39,932 nt of DNA from an uncultured Agathobacter sp. (GTDB lineage: Bacteria; Bacillota; Clostridia; Lachnospirales; Lachnospiraceae): positions 1-39,932 of the forward strand of contig CAKRDT010000017.1 in the NCBI GenBank assembly GCA_934316545.1, given 5' to 3'. Positions within the stretch are counted from its first letter, which is position 1; the number at the start of each line of letters is the position of its first letter. Below the pieces are notes generated by a model, which saw only the letters and a program-made list of their open reading frames with translations, searched no databases and was not told the origin of the DNA. The position numbers and the translations under genes are program-made. Below, in pieces: positions 33,705 through 39,932 of the stretch.

Positions 33705-34550
33705 TTATGAGTATAATTTCATAGCCTCAACACAGTTATGCATCAGCATCGCAATCGTCATCGGACCCACACCGCCCGGAACCGGAGTAATATAGGACGC
33801 AACAGGTTCTGCCTCATCATATTTTACATCGCCACATAGTTTGTTATTCTCATCACGATGAATACCGACATCAATAACAACTGCCCCTTCTTTTATATAT
33901 TCTTTTCCGATAAACTGCGGCTTTCCGATTGCCACAATCAAAATATCCGCTTCCCTGCAGATTTCTTTCAGATTCTTTGTATGTGAATGGCACACAGTAA
34001 CTGTCGCATTCTCACGAAGCATAAGAAGAGACATTGGTTTTCCTACGATGTTACTGCGTCCAACAACGACACAATGCCTGCCATCCATCTCAATATTGCT
34101 CCGTTTCAAAAGCTGGATAATACCGGCAGGTGTACAGGAAACAAATCCTTTTTCTCCAATCACAAGAGCACCGACATTCTGAGGATGGAATCCATCCACA
34201 TCCTTCTTAGGAGAGATGGCTTTGATAATATGGTCTTCATCAATATGTTTTGGCAACGGCAGCTGACAAAGAATGCCATGAACGCCTTTGTCATGATTTA
34301 ATTGATCGATAATTGAAAGCAATTCTTCCTCTGTCGTCTCTTCCGGGAGTTCATAGGACAAAGATTCAATTCCGATATAAGCACACGCCTTCTTCTTATT
34401 TCCGACATAAACCGAAGATGCAGGGTCATTCCCCACTTGAATAACGGCAAGACAGCATTTTCTCCCCTGTTTGGCAAGGGATGCAACTTCCATCTTTAAC
34501 TCTTCTTTTATGTCTTTTGAAATCTGTTTTCCATCAATTATATTCGCCAT
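33705..34550 (-). CDS. folD: Bifunctional methylene-THF dehydrogenase / methenyl-THF cyclohydrolase
   Basis: A 281-residue FolD, interconverting 5,10-methylene-, methenyl- and 10-formyl-tetrahydrofolate using NAD(P). Visible signatures are VGNDPASSVYVGNKKKAC (active-site tyrosine and lysine), GILCQLPLPKHI, the cofactor segment VVGRSNIVGKP and the C-terminal PVPGGVGPMTIAML. The gene lies 9 bases after fhs, which makes its 10-formyl-THF substrate, so the two form a one-carbon module. Confidence 0.97.
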   Translation of the reverse strand: MANIIDGKQISKDIKEELKMEVASLAKQGRKCCLAVIQVGNDPASSVYVGNKKKACAYIGIESLSYELPEETTEEELLSIIDQLNHDKGVHGILCQLPLPKHIDEDHIIKAISPKKDVDGFHPQNVGALVIGEKGFVSCTPAGIIQLLKRSNIEMDGRHCVVVGRSNIVGKPMSLLMLRENATVTVCHSHTKNLKEICREADILIVAIGKPQFIGKEYIKEGAVVIDVGIHRDENNKLCGDVKYDEAEPVASYITPVPGGVGPMTIAMLMHNCVEAMKLYS

Positions 34551-34559
34551 ATTCTCTCC

Positions 34560-36230
34560 TTAAAAAAGTCCCGTAATCACGCCATCATCATTTACATCAA
34601 TCTGATATGCGGCCGGTTTTTTCGGCAATCCCGGCATCGTCATAATCGCACCATTGATTGCGACAACAAATCCTGCACCGGCTGATGCATATACTTCTCG
34701 TACATTGATTGAAAAACCGGTAGGACGGCCAAGTTTTTTTGCATCATCCGACAGGGAATACTGCGTCTTGGCCATACATACAGGGAAACGCCCCATTCCA
34801 AGATCTGTAATTCTCTTCAGTTCACGCTCGGCAGCAGCAGAATATGTCACTGCTTCTGCACCATAGATTTCTTTTGCAACAGTCTCAATCTTTTCTTTTA
34901 ATGTAAGTTCATCATCATAGAGAAGTTTAAAATGACTCTCTTTTCTTTCGAGGGTTTCGAGTACTTTATTCGCCAAAGCGATACCGCCTTCTCCGCCCTT
35001 CTCCCACACTTCAGAGAGTGCGAACTCACAGCCACGTTCCTTGCAGAACTGCTCCACGAAATCCGTCTCTGCTTTCGTATCCGTAATAAAGGAATTTAAG
35101 GTGACAACAACCGGAACCCCGTATTTCTGCAGATTTTCAATATGCTTTTCAAGATTCACGATACCATTCTTAAGCGCCTGCATATTTTCAACGGACAATT
35201 GATCCTTCGGAACGCCTCCATTGTACTTAAGAGCACGAATCGTTGCAACAAGTACCACCGCATCCGGATGAAGACCTGCCTTGCGACACTTGATATCAAA
35301 AAACTTCTCCGCACCGAGATCCGCACCAAATCCGGCCTCTGTGATCACATAATCTGCAAGTTTTAAAGCGGTCTTCGTTGCGCGGACACTATTGCATCCA
35401 TGTGCAATATTTGCAAACGGTCCTCCATGAACGATCGCAGGAGTATGCTCAAGCGTCTGGATCAGATTCGGCTTTAATGCATCCTTTAACAACGCAGCCA
35501 TAGAACCAACGGCCTGCAGATCTTCTGCGGTAACCGGTTTTCCATCAAATGTATATGCTACAATAATTCTGCCCAATCTTCTCTTAAGATCGTCCATATC
35601 ATCGGCAAGACAAAGAATAGCCATAATCTCAGAGGCAACTGTAATCACAAAATGATCCTCACGAACCATTCCGTCCATCTTGTTTCCCAGACCGACAACC
35701 ACATTGCGGAGGACACGATCGTTCATGTCAAGGCAACGCTTCCAAACAATCTGTCTTGGATCAATTCCAAGCTCATTTCCCTGCTGAATATGATTATCCA
35801 ATAAAGCAGCAAGCAAGTTGTTGGCAGAGGTAATTGCGTGAAAATCCCCGGTAAAATGAAGATTTAAATCTTCCATCGGAACAACCTGTGCATATCCGCC
35901 ACCGGCAGCCCCACCCTTGATTCCGAAGCAAGGTCCCAAAGAAGGCTCACGCAAGGCAATCAGTGCTTTTTTGCCGAGCTTGCCAAACGCCTGGCCTAAG
36001 CCGACGCTGGTGGTTGTCTTTCCTTCGCCGGCCGGAGTTGGATTGATCGCCGTCACAAGAATCAGTTTTCCGTCCGGATTGTTTTTGGTCTTTTCAATCA
36101 ATTCATCCGAAATCTTAGCTTTGTATTTTCCAAATAATTCCAAATCATCCTCATCAATTCCAATGGATGCTGCAACTTCCTTAATTGGAAGCATGGTTGC
36201 CTCCTGTGCAATTTGAATATCGCTTTTCAT
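34560..36230 (-). CDS. fhs: Formate-tetrahydrofolate ligase
   Basis: A 556-residue enzyme forming 10-formyl-THF from formate, THF and ATP. The ATP-binding stretch [19 protein letters not shown] lies near residues 63-80. Other conserved blocks are [53 protein letters not shown] and the late [18 protein letters not shown]. Length is standard. AAAGGAGG lies about 11 bases before the ATG. With folD it supplies one-carbon units for purines and thymidylate, or serves acetogenic formate use; no other Wood-Ljungdahl gene is in the window. Confidence 0.98.
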   Translation of the reverse strand: MKSDIQIAQEATMLPIKEVAASIGIDEDDLELFGKYKAKISDELIEKTKNNPDGKLILVTAINPTPAGEGKTTTSVGLGQAFGKLGKKALIALREPSLGPCFGIKGGAAGGGYAQVVPMEDLNLHFTGDFHAITSANNLLAALLDNHIQQGNELGIDPRQIVWKRCLDMNDRVLRNVVVGLGNKMDGMVREDHFVITVASEIMAILCLADDMDDLKRRLGRIIVAYTFDGKPVTAEDLQAVGSMAALLKDALKPNLIQTLEHTPAIVHGGPFANIAHGCNSVRATKTALKLADYVITEAGFGADLGAEKFFDIKCRKAGLHPDAVVLVATIRALKYNGGVPKDQLSVENMQALKNGIVNLEKHIENLQKYGVPVVVTLNSFITDTKAETDFVEQFCKERGCEFALSEVWEKGGEGGIALANKVLETLERKESHFKLLYDDELTLKEKIETVAKEIYGAEAVTYSAAAERELKRITDLGMGRFPVCMAKTQYSLSDDAKKLGRPTGFSINVREVYASAGAGFVVAINGAIMTMPGLPKKPAAYQIDVNDDGVITGLF

Positions 36231-36290
36231 AACGTATAATTCCTCCTTTATCTTCTTTGGGTTCCTTTACAAACAATGATTACACTTTTA

Positions 36291-38909
36291 TCAATTACCG
36301 TCAATATATGCTTCAAACTGTTCCTTATTCATCAGCACGGTTCTGGGTTTTGTCCCTTCTTCCGGTCCGACAATTCCTGCCTCTTCTAGCTGATCCATAA
36401 TCCTTGCAGCACGATTAAATCCAACTTTGAGATAACGCTGTAGCATTCCGATCGACGCCTTTTCTTTATCAACAATGATTTTTGCGGCGTCATTAAAATA
36501 TGCATCCTTTCCATCGTCCGATGCATCGGAATCGGAAATGGATACACTGTTTCCCCCGGATGACTGTAAACTATCCATCTTCTGCTGAACAGAATCGTTA
36601 TATTGCGCATCTCCGTTATGTTCCTTAATATATTCTACAACATCGGACACCTCTTCATCCGAAACGAAAGCCCCCTGCACACGGATCGGTTTCGGAGCTC
36701 CCTGCGGATCAAAAAGCATATCACCTTTTCCAAGCAATTTTTCCGCACCGTTCATATCAAGAATCGTTCTGGAATCAACACCGGATGTCACCGCAAACGC
36801 GATACGGCTCGGCATATTGGCCTTGATCAGTCCCGTAATGACATTAACCGATGGCCTTTGTGTCGCAATAACAAGATGAATTCCGGCCGCACGCGCAAGC
36901 TGCGCAAGGCGGCAGATTGCTTCTTCCACATCATTCGATGCCACCATCATAAGATCTGCCAGCTCATCCACGATAATGACAATCTGCGGCATCTTCTGAG
37001 GGCGCTCCTGACCTTCCGGCACCTCAATCGAATCCACCTTAGCATTATATCCATTGATTTCACGAACATTTGCCTGCGCGAATTTTTCATAACGATCCGT
37101 CATCTCCGTCACGGCCCAATGAAGCGCTCCGGAAGCTTTCTTCGGATCAGTAACAACCGGTATCATAAGATGCGGAATCCCATTGTACACACTAAGTTCC
37201 ACCACTTTCGGGTCGATCATCAGCAGCTTCACCTCGCTGGGATCTGCCTTATATAAAATGCTCATGATGATGGTATTAATACAGACTGACTTACCGGAGC
37301 CGGTCGCACCTGCGATCAGAAGATGCGGCATCTTGGCAATATCCGTAACCTTTGTTTTTCCGGAAATATCCTTTCCTACAGCAAAACTGATCTTCGATTT
37401 CGATTCCTGAAATTCTTTTGATTCAATCAATTCACGAAACGCTACCATTACGTTTTCTTTATTCGGCACTTCGATTCCGACAGCTGCTTTCCCCGGAATC
37501 GGAGCCTCAATACGAATATCCGCAGCCGCAAGATTCAATTTAATATCGTCTGCCAATCCTACAATCTTGCTGACTTTCACGCCCATCTCCGGCTGAATCT
37601 CATATCTTGTGACAGCCGGACCGCAACTGATATTGGTTACCGTGACGTTTACGCCGAATGTCTTCAAGGTCTGCTGTAACTTATTGGCTGTCTCACGCAA
37701 CTGGCTCTCTGTATTGGCAGATTTCTTTCCGGAAGCGGATTTTAAGAGGTCAATCGGAGGAAAAACATACTTTTTGTCCGGTTGCGCTGCCGCTGGTGCC
37801 ATCTCCTGCACAACACTGTCAATCTCTTTTTGAATTTCTTCATCGGTAGACCGGTTTCTTTTCTTTGCAGGTTCTGTAACCGGAGTTTGAGCTGCCGGCT
37901 GAACCGAAATCGGTTCGGAAACAGACGGTGCCTGTGCTTCCGGCATAAATTCCCCGGATATCACCGGTTCAGGTGCCGCAATCTCACCGGAAAGAATTGG
38001 TTGTACAGACGCTTTTTCCGGTTCATAAAGAGAATTTTCACCGGAAGAAAGCCTCACTTTGCTTTCCTGACAGACCTCCGGAAGAGCAGCCTGATCATTT
38101 GCATATAATTCGCCGATCTCATCCGATGGCATCGTATCATGTTCCGGATTATCATCAATTTTGGTGTCCGTTGACACCCCGGAAACTTTATGATCCATTC
38201 TGCGTTTGCGACGCTCCTCATTTTTGTATTCCCGGTATTCCTTATAACGTTCGTTACTTTCCTTCGCAGATTCATATACCCTCTGTCCGCCTTTTTGCAT
38301 CCCTTTTAATGCAGATTTCTCTGTAATAAGAACCAGACAGATAATAAGCACGATAAAGTCAATAATATAGGCTCCAATCACACCAAAGGCCTTAACCATT
38401 ACACAGGCAAGCGCTCCTCCGATGATTCCGCCACCCGCGCGTTCCGCAGCGCTATATGTATATGCTTTAAAAGGCTCATAATATTTATCCGGACTTCCTG
38501 CGAGTGACAAAAACAGGCAGAAAAAAGCAACAAATACAATTCCAGCCACAAGTTTAATGGATGCATGAAAGTTTCCCCTGTTTGAAGCGGTAAAGAAACT
38601 TGCGACCAGAATCAAAATCGGCAACACATATGCGATCAGTCCGAAGATTCCGAATAACACTCCGGATACAGCCTGTCCGACAACACCACCAAAGCCAAGA
38701 TTACTGACAAAAAGAAGCAACGATACCGCAACGATCACCCACAGAATCACTTCCGTGCGAAATGCTTCTGCTTTTGCCATTTGTTCCATCCGCTCCTTTT
38801 TTGTCATTCGCTGACCGGTTGTATGATGATTTGAAGACCGGCCGGCAGATTTGGTTCGTGCACCTGAACCGGTTTTGTTTTTAGAAGATTTACGGTTTCC
38901 CGTAGCCAT
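36291..38909 (-). CDS. ftsK: DNA translocase FtsK/SpoIIIE
   Basis: An 872-residue septal DNA pump. A basic N-terminus precedes four membrane segments (about 45-195). A variable acidic/proline-rich linker (about 220-380) leads to the hexameric motor, with Walker A GATGSGKS at 534-541, Walker [14 protein letters not shown] and [18 protein letters not shown]. The C-terminal gamma winged helix ([25 protein letters not shown]) would read polar DNA motifs. It moves chromosome ends through the closing septum, or into the forespore if acting as SpoIIIE. The tepA-spoIIIE order of Bacillus is conserved, which favours SpoIIIE-type naming, though vegetative FtsK use is equally possible. I chose ATG 38909 with GGGAG eight bases upstream over an ATG at 38933 without one. 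Confidence 0.95.
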   Translation of the reverse strand: MATGNRKSSKNKTGSGARTKSAGRSSNHHTTGQRMTKKERMEQMAKAEAFRTEVILWVIVAVSLLLFVSNLGFGGVVGQAVSGVLFGIFGLIAYVLPILILVASFFTASNRGNFHASIKLVAGIVFVAFFCLFLSLAGSPDKYYEPFKAYTYSAAERAGGGIIGGALACVMVKAFGVIGAYIIDFIVLIICLVLITEKSALKGMQKGGQRVYESAKESNERYKEYREYKNEERRKRRMDHKVSGVSTDTKIDDNPEHDTMPSDEIGELYANDQAALPEVCQESKVRLSSGENSLYEPEKASVQPILSGEIAAPEPVISGEFMPEAQAPSVSEPISVQPAAQTPVTEPAKKRNRSTDEEIQKEIDSVVQEMAPAAAQPDKKYVFPPIDLLKSASGKKSANTESQLRETANKLQQTLKTFGVNVTVTNISCGPAVTRYEIQPEMGVKVSKIVGLADDIKLNLAAADIRIEAPIPGKAAVGIEVPNKENVMVAFRELIESKEFQESKSKISFAVGKDISGKTKVTDIAKMPHLLIAGATGSGKSVCINTIIMSILYKADPSEVKLLMIDPKVVELSVYNGIPHLMIPVVTDPKKASGALHWAVTEMTDRYEKFAQANVREINGYNAKVDSIEVPEGQERPQKMPQIVIIVDELADLMMVASNDVEEAICRLAQLARAAGIHLVIATQRPSVNVITGLIKANMPSRIAFAVTSGVDSRTILDMNGAEKLLGKGDMLFDPQGAPKPIRVQGAFVSDEEVSDVVEYIKEHNGDAQYNDSVQQKMDSLQSSGGNSVSISDSDASDDGKDAYFNDAAKIIVDKEKASIGMLQRYLKVGFNRAARIMDQLEEAGIVGPEEGTKPRTVLMNKEQFEAYIDGN

Positions 38910-38944
38910 GAAATACACTCCCTTATTTCTCAATAATAGAATTT

Positions 38945-38973
38945 ATTTTATCATATTTCATTGGAGATGTCAT
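38945..38973 (-). promoter_or_regulatory. Promoter for the ftsK-fhs-folD unit
   Basis: On the minus strand ATGACA (38973-38968), five of six matches to the -35 consensus, is followed after 17 bases by TAAAAT (38950-38945), with TGA directly before it as an extended -10. The start would be near 38938, about 29 bases before ftsK. It lies immediately behind the tepA terminator. Confidence 0.75.
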
Positions 38974-38984
38974 CCCAAAGCTAC

Positions 38985-39011
38985 AAAAAGCCAATCATGA
39001 ATTGGCTTTTT
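38985..39011 (-). terminator. Terminator overlapping the tepA stop codon
   Basis: An 11-bp perfect stem (AAAAAGCCAAT with ATTGGCTTTTT) and a 5-base loop are read on the minus strand. The first arm encodes the last residues of TepA (from lysine through asparagine) and the stop codon TGA lies in the loop and start of the second arm, which ends in TTTTT. This compact design ends the tepA transcript right at its coding end. Confidence 0.85.
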
Positions 39012-39714
39012 CGATCAATCGGTGCAAAGTGCCGAATGCATCGGAAATCCCACCGACTGCATCGATAATGCCTGCATTTACAGCCTCCTGTCCGACTAAA
39101 ATGGTTCCGAGATCTTTTGTCAGCATCTGTGTATTCATCATCATATCTTCCACACACGGCTTTTGTATCCTGCAATGAGAGGTAATAAAGTCAATGATCC
39201 GATCCTGCATCTGCTTGAAATAGTCATAGGTCTGCTGTGCCCCGATGACAGTTCCGCTCATACGAACCGGATGAATCACCATCGTTCCGCTCGGAACAAT
39301 GAGGGAATAATCCGTAGACACCGCAAGAGGGACTCCAATCGAATGACTTCCGCCTAAGACCAGTGATACCGTCGGCTTACTCATGGAAGCAACCATTTCT
39401 GCAATAGCCAGTCCGCTCTCGACATCTCCCCCCATAGTGTTTAAAATAAGTAACACCCCATCGACATTGCAATCATCTTCAATTGCTGCTAATTTAGGCA
39501 AAACATGCTCATACTTTGTTGTTTTAGCATTCGAAGGCAGACATTCATGTCCTTCAATTTCTCCAATGATGGAAAGCAGATAAATCGAATGTTCGTTTCT
39601 ATTTGCGTGCAATACAGTCTGCCCCAGATCACGAATCTGTTCATTTTTCTTTTCTTCGATTTCCATCCGTTCCATTTCACTTTTCTTTTCTTCATTACTT
39701 TTTTCTTTTTCCAC
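38995..39714 (-). CDS. tepA: TepA-like Clp-family serine peptidase
   Basis: A ClpP/crotonase-fold protein of about 239 residues. After a charged N-terminus rich in glutamate and lysine come ILNTMGGDVESGLAIAEM, GGSHSIG with the likely nucleophile serine, and MVIHPVR with the catalytic histidine. In Bacillus the homologue TepA (YmfB) is encoded next to spoIIIE, as here, and is linked to protein translocation and signal-peptide degradation. I chose GTG at 39714, because AAAGGAGG lies five bases upstream. An in-frame ATG at 39744 would add ten residues but has its nearest AGGAG 15 bases away. The frame stays open to a TAG near 39817 without another good start. Confidence 0.88.
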   Translation of the reverse strand: MEKEKSNEEKKSEMERMEIEEKKNEQIRDLGQTVLHANRNEHSIYLLSIIGEIEGHECLPSNAKTTKYEHVLPKLAAIEDDCNVDGVLLILNTMGGDVESGLAIAEMVASMSKPTVSLVLGGSHSIGVPLAVSTDYSLIVPSGTMVIHPVRMSGTVIGAQQTYDYFKQMQDRIIDFITSHCRIQKPCVEDMMMNTQMLTKDLGTILVGQEAVNAGIIDAVGGISDAFGTLHRLIEKANS

Positions 39715-39830
39715 GTCTTCCTCCTTTGGACCTAAACCAAACATTAAGCGATTGCGAAACTCCTGTGGCGGCGTGCTCCGGCTGGGCTGACCCGGTGGCG
39801 GGTTTCTACGCTGACACTAGTTATCCCAAA
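39715..39830. other. GC-rich intergenic stretch upstream of tepA
   Basis: About 115 bases with no gene that I can support. Bases 39764-39820 are clearly richer in G and C than the neighbourhood, contain GTGGCGG twice (near 39765 and 39790) and can form short hairpins such as ACCCG/CGGGT on the minus strand. No promoter with good spacing is visible. It might be the tail of a repeat or mobile element, or a terminator region for the gene to the right. Confidence 0.4.
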
Positions 39831-39932
39831 TCAAGAATTTGCTGAAAATGTCCGTTGGGCTCTTTCTATGATTTTTGTCCGCTCAAGCTTAGACAGTGGC
39901 GCTCCGAATGTTCGTCTGAACACAGAATGTGT
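39831..39932 (-). CDS. Unrecognised C-terminal gene fragment at the window edge
   Basis: The minus strand is open from the window edge to a TGA at 39831-39833, giving 33 residues that include VFRRTFGAPLSKLERTKIIE and end RTFSANS. The composition (basic, with regular charged residues) looks like real protein, but I do not recognise the family. In Bacillus the gene before tepA encodes an RNase J paralogue, and this tail does not look like one to me. The + strand is also open over the same bases, so the coding call itself is uncertain. Confidence 0.3.
   Translation of the reverse strand, partial: THSVFRRTFGAPLSKLERTKIIERAQRTFSANS

Noticed and set aside
551..39714. CRISPR arrays, tRNA or rRNA genes, toxin-antitoxin pairs, prophage genes or a defence island
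   Set aside because: None seen; apart from the two window edges the sequence is nearly continuous housekeeping genes with gaps below 160 bases.
39603..39845. A + strand open frame of 80 codons over the start of tepA
   Set aside because: It runs antisense through the lysine/glutamate-rich start of tepA, giving a phenylalanine/serine/proline-rich product with no recognisable motif and no ribosome-binding site.

Overview
The window looks like chromosomal core sequence from a low-to-mid GC, Gram-positive, probably spore-forming member of the Clostridia, most likely family Lachnospiraceae. The evidence is strong Shine-Dalgarno sites, sigma-A-like promoters, and Bacillus/Clostridium gene orders (yqfC-yqfD-phoH-pgpH-ybeY, tepA-spoIIIE, mutS-mutL-miaA, mreBCD-mrdA-min-rodA). 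Family identity is inferred from protein sequences read by eye; no search was run. Of about 33 complete genes, only xpt is on the + strand.

Layout, left to right. Bases 1-85 are the right end of an IS3-family (IS150-like) insertion sequence, with the last codons of its transposase. Bases 128-550 hold a small P-loop protein of unknown role. Bases 647-10142 are a cell-shape and division operon, transcribed leftwards: radC, an mreB-like gene, mreC, mreD, mrdA (PBP2), minD, minE, rodA, mgsA and a dac-type lipoprotein. Bases 10224-20191 are a second leftward unit: a BaiN/HI0933-like flavoprotein, a COG2509-like flavoprotein, mutS, mutL, miaA and a methionine gamma-lyase-like PLP enzyme. Bases 20325-23467 carry a probable cell-surface O-acylation cassette (DUF4358-like protein, MBOAT acyltransferase, DHHW protein). 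Bases 23599-31675 run leftwards from rlmH through yqfC, yqfD, phoH, a degenerate pgpH, ybeY, a DUF3048 lipoprotein and a SpoVB/MurJ-like flippase to a BofC-like membrane protein. xpt (31832-32404) diverges from rlmH. Bases 32478-38909 form ftsK/spoIIIE, fhs, folD and a zinc-ribbon/TPR surface protein. tepA and an unrecognised gene tail close the right edge.

Sites found by eye split the window into transcription units. Promoters lie upstream of ftsK, rlmH, xpt, the DUF4358 gene, the BaiN-like gene, radC (inside the end of the preceding gene) and the P-loop gene. Intrinsic terminators follow tepA, the xpt/zinc-ribbon pair and the DHHW gene, and one lies inside the IS end.

I see no CRISPR array, prophage, defence island, tRNA or rRNA, and no clearly new multi-gene system. 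The observations most worth checking are: a Min locus without minC, whose MinD and MinE both appear to lack membrane-targeting ends; a PgpH homologue in the conserved place whose HD catalytic residues are replaced; a perfect 16-bp inverted repeat that puts the ribosome-binding site and start codon of the BofC-like gene in a loop; an apparently leaderless rlmH transcript; and a divergent MreB.
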